64,000 nt of DNA from Hydrococcus rivularis NIES-593 (GTDB lineage: Bacteria > Cyanobacteriota > Cyanobacteriia > Cyanobacteriales > Microcystaceae), in NCBI RefSeq assembly GCF_001904635.1, contig NZ_MRCB01000011.1:62001-126000 (forward strand). Reading direction: 5' to 3'. Shown one piece after another: positions 27,531 through 35,561 of the stretch (the stretch's first letter is position 1; each line of letters begins with the position of its first letter). The translations under genes were made by a program, and so were the position numbers. The notes beneath the pieces were generated by a model. The model had not been told where the DNA came from, did not search any database, and saw only the letters and a program-made list of their open reading frames with translations.

Positions 27531-28075
27531 AACAAATAGAAAAATCATTGATAAGAATTTCGCTGCCATGTAAATAACTTAATTTAAATTGCATATCTTA
27601 AAATGAGAGAAAAACAGCAATTGGCTCTTTATTGATTTTCTAATTAGCTTATTTTATGCTTTTTTGAATCGACAAATTAGATAATTAGCGGTCTAACTTC
27701 CTAGCTAACTTCGATTGCCTCATAGATTGCTGAGTATATTTACTTAGTAAGCGATCTTGTTAACTTTTTTCCTAAAAAGATTTTTTAAAGAATTATAGTA
27801 AGTTAACAATCGTTTGTGTTATAAATTACTTTATTTTGTGAGTTTTAAGTTTAACTTACATTAATATCAATGATTCTTTTAAGTGATAGTTAACCTTAAG
27901 ATGAAAACCAAAAAGAATTCACAGAATCTTTACAAAAGCCAGTGTATTCTTGACAAAAGTCTTATACATCTTTAAAGCTATTGCTTATAGCATAGAAAAA
28001 GAAGATAATTAATCGCTAATAGTTCCCTAGCCAAATTAGCTTCAACGTTATGTTCACCCTAAGTCATTAGGAAAA
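27531..28075. other. AT-rich intergenic region, 545 bases, no gene seen
   Basis: The stretch is clearly more AT-rich than its surroundings, with no ORF of note on either strand. It has several short TTAAC/GTTAA clusters (for example AGTAAGTTAAC and AAGTTTAACTTAC near 27795-27860), but no stem with a T-run and no tRNA-like fold. A long 5' regulatory region for the following gene or an unrecognised small RNA is possible. Confidence 0.4.
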
Positions 28076-28480
28076 ATGTCTAACAAAAGAAAAAAAAGAA
28101 GTCAAATTCAAAAGTTCTATTGTCCTTGCTGTCAAAAACGTCTGTGGCGTCTAGGGGGTCCAAAATACCATTTGTTTTATCAGGACATATCAGAGCTTAA
28201 AAAAAACCTGGGGATCACTCGAAAAAAAGCCAGTTTTTTAGCAACCCAAAATTCTGCCTATGTTGACCGCAATGCTTGGTTAGAAGAGTTCTTTTGCGAG
28301 GAACACGGCACGATTTGGATGCGACTTTCCAAGCAAGCAGATGGTACGCTAGCAGCAATTCCCGCTAAAAGAAGCGATTGGAAATCTACAACTCGCACGA
28401 TCGATCCAGAAATTCCCAATCCATCGGTTAGTGAATTCAGCTACCACATGAGTCGTCGGGCAAGCACTCAGTTGGTCTGA
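28076..28480 (+). CDS. hypothetical zinc-ribbon-like protein
   Basis: 134 residues. The basic N-terminus MSNKRKKRSQIQK leads into FYCPCCQKRLWRLGGPKYHLFY. A CxEHG motif (FFCEEHGTIWMRL) follows about 70 residues later, so C-x2-C plus C/H could hold a zinc ion. The middle segment has LKKNLGITRKKASFLATQNS. It looks like a conserved cyanobacterial protein of unknown function. Its last 44 bases overlap the 3' end of the convergent FGE-type gene. Confidence 0.7.
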   Translation: MSNKRKKRSQIQKFYCPCCQKRLWRLGGPKYHLFYQDISELKKNLGITRKKASFLATQNSAYVDRNAWLEEFFCEEHGTIWMRLSKQADGTLAAIPAKRSDWKSTTRTIDPEIPNPSVSEFSYHMSRRASTQLV

Positions 28481-29330
28481 GGGAAGAAATGCCAAGACTT
28501 TGTTCTTCGCAAACCACTCGAAGACCAACAACGCTTGACCTAGAGTCGGGTTCGCAACAATCGCGATAAGCCGAACGACAATGTTTAGAATGAGACAGCC
28601 AAAACCCGCCGCGAATGACCCGCGATTCCTCCTGTCCCCCGGCAATCAACCAAGCACTGCCATCAGCAGGCGCTCCTTCATAATCGTCGTGCCAGAGATC
28701 GAGACACCATTCGTAGACATTGCCGTGCATGTCATACAAGCCGAAAGCGTTAGCTACTCCAAAGGCTCCTACTGGTGTGGTTCCCTCAACTTTCTTACTT
28801 CTCAGTTGCGAGCTGCGAGTATTAACCAGATGCTGCGGCAGTCTCTTACCAAAATGGAAAGGGGTTATCGTTCCAGCTCGACAGGCATATTCCCATTCAG
28901 CCTCAGTAGGAAGTCGATAATTTCTGCTATTAAGTTGCGACAGTCGCCGACAAAACTCGACGGCTTCGTACCAAGAGACTCTCTCGATCGGGCGATCGGC
29001 TCCTTTGAATTTGGAGGGATTAGGAATGAGGGGTAGCTCAACGGGATCTAAGGTAGCGATTGCCTGCCACTGAGCTTGGGTAATGGGGTATTTGCTCATA
29101 AAAAATGGTTTGATCGCAACCCAATGTTGAGGTCTTTCGTTGTCGTATCTTTCGATTTCATCGTCCGGCGAACCCATCGCGTAGATTCCAGCAGGAATAG
29201 CTACCATCTCTAGAATGACGCCATTGCCAAGCTCTTCGCTAAAATAGCGACCTTGAACGCGGCTTAGCTTAAGTTCTTGCGCTTGTGGTTTTACAGTTGC
29301 CACGTCAAATTCAAAAACATGGGTATTCAT
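28437..29330 (-). CDS. formylglycine-generating-enzyme (FGE/SUMF)-fold protein
   Basis: 297 residues. The FGE-sulfatase fold is evident from MVAIPAGIYAMGSPDDE, RPIERVSWYEAVEFCRRL, YRLPTEAEWEYACRAG, GLYDMHGNVYEWCLDLW and VIRGGFW. True FGEs use a pair of nearby copper-binding cysteines. Here the region reads SKHCRSAYRDCCEPDSR, where one cysteine of the usual spacing appears replaced, so sulfatase activation is doubtful. Many cyanobacterial proteins of this fold have other, unknown functions. The 3' ends of this gene and the zinc-ribbon gene overlap by 44 bases. Confidence 0.85.
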   Translation of the reverse strand: MNTHVFEFDVATVKPQAQELKLSRVQGRYFSEELGNGVILEMVAIPAGIYAMGSPDDEIERYDNERPQHWVAIKPFFMSKYPITQAQWQAIATLDPVELPLIPNPSKFKGADRPIERVSWYEAVEFCRRLSQLNSRNYRLPTEAEWEYACRAGTITPFHFGKRLPQHLVNTRSSQLRSKKVEGTTPVGAFGVANAFGLYDMHGNVYEWCLDLWHDDYEGAPADGSAWLIAGGQEESRVIRGGFWLSHSKHCRSAYRDCCEPDSRSSVVGLRVVCEEQSLGISSLRPTECLPDDSCGS

Positions 29331-29608
29331 TACCGCTCAACCTCTTTTTATGAGTCAGCCAATTCCCATTAGCTATATCTATACGATTCACGTTTTCAGA
29401 GGAGTAATTTATGCAGCTTTTACTCAACTTTGGATATTAGTTTGTCAGGAAATAGTAAAAAAGTTGGGCAGATTCTCTAGATTCAAATGCCCTATCGATC
29501 CTAACGATCCCTGCTTTTAGCGGTTTTATCTTTAAAAATCGATTGATTGCTTTACTTAACTCGTTAAAAACAATATTCTTGCCTTATAAATTAAATAAAA
29601 ATCTGCCT

Positions 29609-31456
29609 ATGTCTAATGCTTTAGATCGGCCCAAACGGATGATTCTACTCACTACGGGGTTAATCGTATCAACCGTAGCCATAATAATCGATCCTCAAGT
29701 CGCAACAGCTCGATCGTCGTCTATCGAAGTAGCACTAACGTCCGCCGAAACCAGTGCAGGCGCTTCCGAAACGGCTTATATTTTAGGAGCAGGCGATCGC
29801 GTTCGCGTCGATGTCTTTCAGTTACCCCAATACAGCGGCGAGCATCAGGTTTTGATCGACGGTTCGCTCAACTTACCCAGAATTGGCAGCGTGCCAGTTG
29901 GGGGAATGACCTTAGAACAAGCAGCCAAAGCCATTGCCACTAAATACGCAAGTGCTAGGGTTCTCCGAGATCCCCAAGTGACCGTTAATTTGCTAACACC
30001 GCGTCCGGTGAGAATTGGGATTGCTGGAGAAGTTAACCGTCCCGGATCCTACACCATGTCGCGCGAAGCTCGCGAAGGAGGGACGGGTGGGCAATTGCCC
30101 ACTATTGCCCAAGCCTTGCAGCTTGCCGGAGGAATCACTCAAGCCGCAGACTTACGTAACGTTCGAGTGAGTCGTCTCCAAGGTCGGGGTTCCAAGCAGA
30201 CGATTACTGTCGATCTGTGGCAGGTAATCCAGACAGGTAATCTCGGTAACGACTTAACGCTGCGAGATGGCGATACTATCTTTATCCCGACTGCCAACCA
30301 GATTAACCTGGCAGAAGCTCCCCAGCTAGCTGCTGCTAGCTTTTCTGTCGATAGAAACCGCCCGATCAATATCGCCGTTTTGGGCGAGGTTCGACAGCCA
30401 GGTACTCATACCATTCAAGGTCAAGGTCAGCCAGGTCAGCAGGGCGCTGGACTGCCAACCGTCACGCAGGCACTCAAAGCAGCTGGTGGAATCAATCCCC
30501 TCGCTGACATTCGTAAGGTTCAGATTCGTCGGCGCACCCATGCCGGTTCCGAACAAATCGTCGAAGTAGACCTCATGCAACTCTTGCAAGCTGCCGATTT
30601 TCGGCAAGATTTGCTCCTTCAAGACGGAGACACCGTCTACGTTCCCACATCGGAAGAGATAAACCTAGCACAAGCCTCTCAATTGCGCTCTGCTAGTTTT
30701 GCTCCCGATAAAACTCAACCTCTCAACATTACCGTAATCGGTGAAGTTTTTCGTCCGGGTCCCTATACAGTGACAGGCAGTGCCAGAACCGGTCAAGCAG
30801 GCGTACCTGGGGGAACGGGTGGGGGTGAAAGCGTCGCTCCTACCGTAACTCGCGCCATTCAGGTAGCTGGCGGGATCAAACCCCTCGCCAACGTTCGTCA
30901 GGTCGAAGTTCGTCGCCTAACAAGCACAGGAGAGCAGCGGACTATCACAGTCGATCTTTGGAAGCTTCTGCAACAAGGAGATTCGAGTCAGGACGCAGTA
31001 TTACAGGAAGGAGATACGATTGTCGTACCGCTGGCAACGGCACAAGATCCTGGAGAAGCTGCTCAGGTAGCTGCGGCTAGTTTTTCTCCAGACACGATCA
31101 AGGTTAATGTAGTTGGAGAAGTCCAGAAACCCGGAATCGTAGAAGTTCCCCCAAATAGCCCGTTAAATCAAGCCATATTTGCTGCGGGAGGATTTACCAA
31201 TCGAGCAGAGAATGATACGGTAGAACTAATCCGCCTTAACCCAAACGGTACGGTGTCTCGACAAGAAATTTCTATCGATTTTGCCCAAAAGCTTAACAAC
31301 GAAAATAATCCCGTCCTCTACAACAACGACGTGATCGTAGTTGGTCGCTCTTCTCTGGCAGGTATTTCAGATACGCTCGATGCAGTATTAAACCCTGTAG
31401 GAAGATTCTTTTCGATCTTTACTTTGCCATTTACTTTATTTAATCTTTTTGATTAA
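29609..31456 (+). CDS. Wza-like polysaccharide export protein with four tandem SLBB-like units
   Basis: About 615 residues from ATG 29609; a TTG at 29543 is in frame but adds a non-conserved start. A signal peptide is likely (MILLTTGLIVSTVAIIIDP, then AR). The poly-export domain follows (YILGAGDRVRVDVFQLPQYS, LPRIGSVPVGGMTLEQAA). Then four units of about 120 residues each carry GEVxxPG: GEVNRPGSY, GEVRQPGTHT, GEVFRPGPYTV and GEVQKPGIVEV. Units 1-3 share PTVTQALKAAGGI-type and LQDGDTVYVP-type segments. Family proteins form the outer-membrane/periplasm channel for capsule or exopolysaccharide. No lipobox Cys is visible. It opens the cluster and is 12 bases from the Wzc-like gene. Confidence 0.93.
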   Translation: MSNALDRPKRMILLTTGLIVSTVAIIIDPQVATARSSSIEVALTSAETSAGASETAYILGAGDRVRVDVFQLPQYSGEHQVLIDGSLNLPRIGSVPVGGMTLEQAAKAIATKYASARVLRDPQVTVNLLTPRPVRIGIAGEVNRPGSYTMSREAREGGTGGQLPTIAQALQLAGGITQAADLRNVRVSRLQGRGSKQTITVDLWQVIQTGNLGNDLTLRDGDTIFIPTANQINLAEAPQLAAASFSVDRNRPINIAVLGEVRQPGTHTIQGQGQPGQQGAGLPTVTQALKAAGGINPLADIRKVQIRRRTHAGSEQIVEVDLMQLLQAADFRQDLLLQDGDTVYVPTSEEINLAQASQLRSASFAPDKTQPLNITVIGEVFRPGPYTVTGSARTGQAGVPGGTGGGESVAPTVTRAIQVAGGIKPLANVRQVEVRRLTSTGEQRTITVDLWKLLQQGDSSQDAVLQEGDTIVVPLATAQDPGEAAQVAAASFSPDTIKVNVVGEVQKPGIVEVPPNSPLNQAIFAAGGFTNRAENDTVELIRLNPNGTVSRQEISIDFAQKLNNENNPVLYNNDVIVVGRSSLAGISDTLDAVLNPVGRFFSIFTLPFTLFNLFD

Positions 31457-31468
31457 ACAGGAACGATC

Positions 31469-33640
31469 ATGAACTCTGAACGCAATTCTCACCCGTGGCT
31501 GCTAGCCAGTGCTGCTCGGTTTAACGAGAGTGATGAAGGGGGATTAAATCTAGGGCAAATCATCGCCGTTATCCGTCGTAAGGCCGTTTTAATCGCTGGT
31601 ATCACTCTCGGAGTCGCAGCTTTAGCTGGACTTAAGGCTATTACCGACGATCCGATCTATCAAGGTCAGTTCGAGATTTTAATCGAGCCAGAGACGATTG
31701 AATCTAAAGTCATCTCTTCGGCTAACCGCGATACCATAAGCGATAAAGGTATCGACACCGTCCAGGAAGACGAAGTCAAGCTCAAGATATTAAAGAGTCC
31801 CGAAGTGATGGCTCCCATTGTCAAACAGCTTCAAGCTCTTTATCCAAAGATTACCTACGAATCCCTTTTTAACGACGTAAACATTACGACCAAGGGAGAA
31901 AAAACCCTAATTTTGACAGTCTCCTACCAAAATAAAGATCCCAAACAAGTCAAAACCGTTTTAGATACCGTTTCTAAGGCTTATTTGGACTATAGCCTTA
32001 ATACTCGTCAGACTGGAATCCGACGAGGGATCGACTTTGTTGAAGGACAACTGCCCCAATTGCAAGAGAGCGTCGCCGTTCAGCAACAGCGACTGCAAAA
32101 AATCCGGCAGCAGAATAATATTATCGATCCAGAAGTCAAAGGTCAACAACTGTCTACTTTGATTGGCTCTTTCGAGCAACAGCAGTTGCAAACTCAGCTC
32201 GAACTCAATGAAGCCAAAGCGCTCTATGCTTCGATGCAACAAGAATTGACGCGACAGGAAGCTAGTTCGGTTGCCCTGGCAGCGTTGGCTGAAAATACTC
32301 GCTATCAGAACTTACTCAACCAGTTGCTCGAAATCGACAGTCAAATGGCGAAAAGCTCCGCCTTACTGCTGGAAGAAAGTGCAGAAATGAAGACTCTCAA
32401 GCAGCAGCGGCAAAATTTACTGCCCTTGCTCCGTCGCGAAGGGCTTAGGGTAGCTAGAGAGACCTCTAATCGCATCCAGCAGCTAGAAACCCGAAATAAA
32501 CTCTTAACGCAGACGCTAGATCGTCTCAATCGAGACGTGAAGCAATTGTCGTTAGTTCTGCGTCAATACAATGACATTCAGCGAGAACTGGAAATCGCCA
32601 CAGAAAACCTGAATCAATTTCTATCTAAACGCGAAGGCTTGAAAATCGACGCAGCTCAAAAGGAATTGCCTTGGCGGTTATTGACTCCTCCTCCAGAGGA
32701 ACTCGTACCAGTCTCTATTAGTCTCCGGAAAAACTTATTGTTGGGGGCGATTTTAGGATTGCTATTGGGTTTGGGAGCAGCTTTAGCCTCAGACAAACTG
32801 AGCAATCTACTTTATACTTCTCAAGAAGTTAAGGAAGTCGCCAAGCTGCCAATTCTAGGCGTGATTCCTTTTGAAAGAGTCTTAGAAAAATGGTCTCCCC
32901 TCGAAGAGCGCTCCGCTCCGATCGACGGACCCGCTCGCGTTCTGATGCCGAGCGACAGAAACGGAAAATCTCAAGCTTTTTCTGTAAGCCCTGCTTTTCT
33001 GGAAGCTTTCCGCTTTCTCTATACCAATATTCGTCTGCTCAAATCCAATCCTCCCATCCAATCGCTTGTCGTCAGTTCGGCTTCGTCTGAAGACGGAAAG
33101 TCTACCGTTGCTCTCTATCTGGCTCAGACGGCAGCAAGCATGGGTCAGCGAGTTTTATTGGTAGATGTCGATCTGCGCTATCCCAGCCTGCACGAGCGCT
33201 TGATGTTGTCCAACCAACAAGGGGTATCGGATATTCTGTCTTCAGAAACGCTCGACTTCAACCATGCCATCCAGCGATCGCCGCTTGAAGATAACCTCTA
33301 CATTCTGACCTCTGGATCGATTCCAGCCGATCCGACCAGATTTCTCGCTTCTGTAAAAATGCAGGAGTTAATGGAGAGACTGCAAGCTGCCTTCGATCTC
33401 GTTATCTATAAAGCCTCATCTCTTTCAGAATTTGCCGATCCCTATCTACTAGCCAACCATACTAATGGCATTCTGCTCGTTGCCGGATTGGGCAAGCTAA
33501 AACGCCCAGTGCTCGAACACGCTCTAGATGAGTTAAGGATATCCGGCACGCCAATTTTAGGGGTCGTGGCTAATATGGCGAGAAATTCCATGTCGGCTTC
33601 TCGTCGAGAGGAATTGACAAAAGAGCGGGTAGCTTATTAG
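31469..33640 (+). CDS. Wzc-like polysaccharide co-polymerase with degenerate BY-kinase domain
   Basis: 723 residues. A Wzz-type N-terminal part has a membrane helix near residues 37-52 (LIAGITLGVAALAGLK). A long coiled-coil region follows (QLPQLQESVAVQQQRLQKI), then a second helix near 423-445 (LLLGAILGLLLGLGAAL). The cytoplasmic BY-kinase domain has Walker A with K544 (SSASSEDGKSTVALYL) and Walker A' with D566 and D568 (VLLVDVDLRYP). The Walker B site, normally D followed by TPP, reads VIYKASS, with K648 where the Asp should be. The C-terminus has only one Tyr (ERVAY), not the usual Tyr cluster. It probably works in chain-length control with the adjacent OPX protein, with doubtful kinase activity. 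Confidence 0.92.
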   Translation: MNSERNSHPWLLASAARFNESDEGGLNLGQIIAVIRRKAVLIAGITLGVAALAGLKAITDDPIYQGQFEILIEPETIESKVISSANRDTISDKGIDTVQEDEVKLKILKSPEVMAPIVKQLQALYPKITYESLFNDVNITTKGEKTLILTVSYQNKDPKQVKTVLDTVSKAYLDYSLNTRQTGIRRGIDFVEGQLPQLQESVAVQQQRLQKIRQQNNIIDPEVKGQQLSTLIGSFEQQQLQTQLELNEAKALYASMQQELTRQEASSVALAALAENTRYQNLLNQLLEIDSQMAKSSALLLEESAEMKTLKQQRQNLLPLLRREGLRVARETSNRIQQLETRNKLLTQTLDRLNRDVKQLSLVLRQYNDIQRELEIATENLNQFLSKREGLKIDAAQKELPWRLLTPPPEELVPVSISLRKNLLLGAILGLLLGLGAALASDKLSNLLYTSQEVKEVAKLPILGVIPFERVLEKWSPLEERSAPIDGPARVLMPSDRNGKSQAFSVSPAFLEAFRFLYTNIRLLKSNPPIQSLVVSSASSEDGKSTVALYLAQTAASMGQRVLLVDVDLRYPSLHERLMLSNQQGVSDILSSETLDFNHAIQRSPLEDNLYILTSGSIPADPTRFLASVKMQELMERLQAAFDLVIYKASSLSEFADPYLLANHTNGILLVAGLGKLKRPVLEHALDELRISGTPILGVVANMARNSMSASRREELTKERVAY

Positions 33641-33883
33641 TTTTTTCTCTAAAATTTTTGTCGAGTCTTGCGGGCTTCTTGCCCTGAAAAAACAATTGAT
33701 TTGAATGGCTGAAAAATTGTTTGTTGTCCGTCGAGCCAGAATTCTCGACGCTTGACGCGATCGCTCTCTCACTTATGGGTGAATCCGGACCGATCCAGGG
33801 GACACAATTAATGATAAGTTTTTCTCAAACCGACTGCCAACTTTTGGTAGCCCTATGAGATCCGGTTCGACCAGTGAGAGCTT

Positions 33884-34447
33884 ATGGTGAAAAATGTAGA
33901 AATGACTAATGTTGAGCAACTGCTAAGACAATATTGGGCAGGAGAAAGAGATTTCAAAAGAATCAATCTTCATGCTGCCGATTTGAAAGAAGTCTGCTTG
34001 ATAGATGCCGATTTAGAGGAAGCCAACTTGGAGGGGGCAAATCTTTACCGAGCTAACCTAAAAGGAAGTTGCCTCTATAGAACCAATCTAGCTCGTTCCA
34101 ATCTCAGAGAAGCTAACCTGAGCGGCGCTGAAATGTGGAAGATCGATCTCGGTCAAGCTAATCTGGAAGAAACCGACCTGAGCGGCGCCAATTTGAACGG
34201 AGCCTATCTTTGGAAAGCAAAACTCTGTATCGCCAACCTGGAGCGAGCTTACCTTAAAGAGGTCAATTTGGTTCAATGCGACTTATGGAGAGCGAACTTG
34301 AGAGGGGCTTACCTGATTGGTGCAAACCTTACAGGAGCGAGTTTAAAAGGGGCTTGCTTGGAGAGAGCTAAGTACGATGAAAAAACGATTTTTCCAGATG
34401 ATTTCGATCCCATCAGTGCTGGAATGCAGCCCTGTGAAGGATATTAA
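33884..34447 (+). CDS. pentapeptide-repeat protein
   Basis: 187 residues. From about residue 27 the sequence is a run of A(D/N)LxX pentapeptides, for example ANLEGANLYRANLKGS and ANLEETDLSGANLNGA, forming a right-handed quadrilateral beta-helix. A short N-terminal helix (VEQLLRQYWAGERDFKRINL) and a C-terminal tail (CLERAKYDEKTIFPDDFDP), typical of cyanobacterial members, flank the repeats. Function is not predictable. It lies between the Wzc-like gene and the flippase gene but looks like a generic member of a very large family. Confidence 0.9.
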   Translation: MVKNVEMTNVEQLLRQYWAGERDFKRINLHAADLKEVCLIDADLEEANLEGANLYRANLKGSCLYRTNLARSNLREANLSGAEMWKIDLGQANLEETDLSGANLNGAYLWKAKLCIANLERAYLKEVNLVQCDLWRANLRGAYLIGANLTGASLKGACLERAKYDEKTIFPDDFDPISAGMQPCEGY

Positions 34448-34717
34448 CAATTCACAATTGAGCGACTGAGGTTCCAGACCATCAGTTTTAGTCTTGGAAA
34501 GGAAAAAAATTCTTCCTCTACTCCAAATCCTTGCTTTGCGGGTGCAGGCTCGTATTGGTGAATTGGTCAAAATCTACTAACCCGATTCGATTGAATTTTT
34601 ATCATTTGATAGAGGCAAAAAATAGTTGGTAAATATACTTGACATCTTATGTGTAGTAAAGCTACCTTTGATAGGTAATAGATGAATAAGTGATGCTTAA
34701 TATCATACTGTTTTTTG

Positions 34718-34777
34718 CAGCAGCTAAGCTGCTGTGAATTACTTGAGAAGACACCTGCGAGTGCGCTTGAGTAATTC
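34718..34777. other. two adjacent stem-loops in a gene-free region
   Basis: A perfect 7-bp stem CAGCAGC-TAA-GCTGCTG (34718-34734) is followed at once by GAATTACT (34736-34743) pairing with AGTAATTC (34770-34777). The whole region 34448-35149 (about 700 bases) has no gene seen. These stems are the only structured part besides the MITE-like repeat at 34853. A small RNA or a decayed repeat are both possible. Confidence 0.35.
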
Positions 34778-34852
34778 TGAAGAGGGGAATAATATTGTCT
34801 TTTTTCAGAGAAAGCTTTTTACTAAGAAAAAATTAAGTTAAATCTAACAAGT

Positions 34853-35024
34853 TGTCCCAAAAGTGTAGCAAGGTATTCCGCTGTGAAACGACGCAGTCTG
34901 CTTGCACTTCGTCATGTTAAACGTCGCAATAGCGAAGTGAAGCATCTCAGCATACCAACTCCAATCCTAGATTCTTCGTTACGTTCTCCTGCACTCAAAA
35001 TGACAAAATGGACTTTTGGGATGT
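34853..35024. repeat. MITE-like repeat with terminal inverted repeats (TCCCAAAAGT)
   Basis: About 172 bases framed by TGTCCCAAAAGT (34853-34864) and ACTTTTGGGATGT (from 35012), which are inverted copies over ten bases. The inside contains GAAGCATCTCAGCATACC and TAGATTCTTCGTTACG, followed by ACTCAAAATGACA, wording I associate with short dispersed bacterial repeats. There is no coding capacity. It is a candidate non-autonomous element or remnant. Confidence 0.6.
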
Positions 35025-35149
35025 CCTCTAAAGATTTATAGACAAGCCTTTTTAGAATGAGTAAAACTACTAATCTCTAGTCTCATCTGAGCTAGAGCGT
35101 CTTTATTAATCGATAGGCATTTTGTTACTTGATAGGCAACGTCTTGACA

Positions 35150-35314
35150 GTGAAAAGAAAACTGATCGAAAAGCGCATCACCATAGGCTTTAGCAAACCC
35201 GAAATCGAGAAGCTAGAAGCTTACTGTAAGGTAACAGGCAGAAGCTACACCGATGTAATTAGGGAATGTGTGAGAAATCTAACAATTTCTACGGTTAAAC
35301 AACCATCAAGTTAA
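35150..35314 (+). CDS. small ribbon-helix-helix-like protein
   Basis: About 54 residues from GTG 35150; a TTG at 35129 is also in frame. The sequence KRKLIEKRITIGFSKPEIEK, then LEAYCKVTGRSYTDVIRECVRNL, has the strand-helix-helix pattern of CopG/Arc-type DNA-binding proteins. A beta strand (KRITIGF) is followed by EIEKLEAYCKVTGRSYTDVIREC. No toxin partner gene is next to it, so it is not called an antitoxin. The ribosome binding site is weak. Confidence 0.55.
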   Translation: MKRKLIEKRITIGFSKPEIEKLEAYCKVTGRSYTDVIRECVRNLTISTVKQPSS

Positions 35315-35561
35315 TAAATAGAGAGCGGGCAAACTCTATAGTCTTTGGCTTAGATAGAACCCACTCGCTTGCCAAGAGAGTAAGACTGAGGCGCGAGCGA
35401 ACTAATCCCTGTTGTCGCTTTTGCACAAAAAATTAGATCGTCAGATCAGATCTAGTGCCTGCGCGATGTCTCTTGATTAAAATACGCGCGATCGATTACA
35501 CGGCTCCTACAAAGAGTAGTTGTGCGAGCTGTACCTGCAATTATTCTTTAGAGGTATCTAC

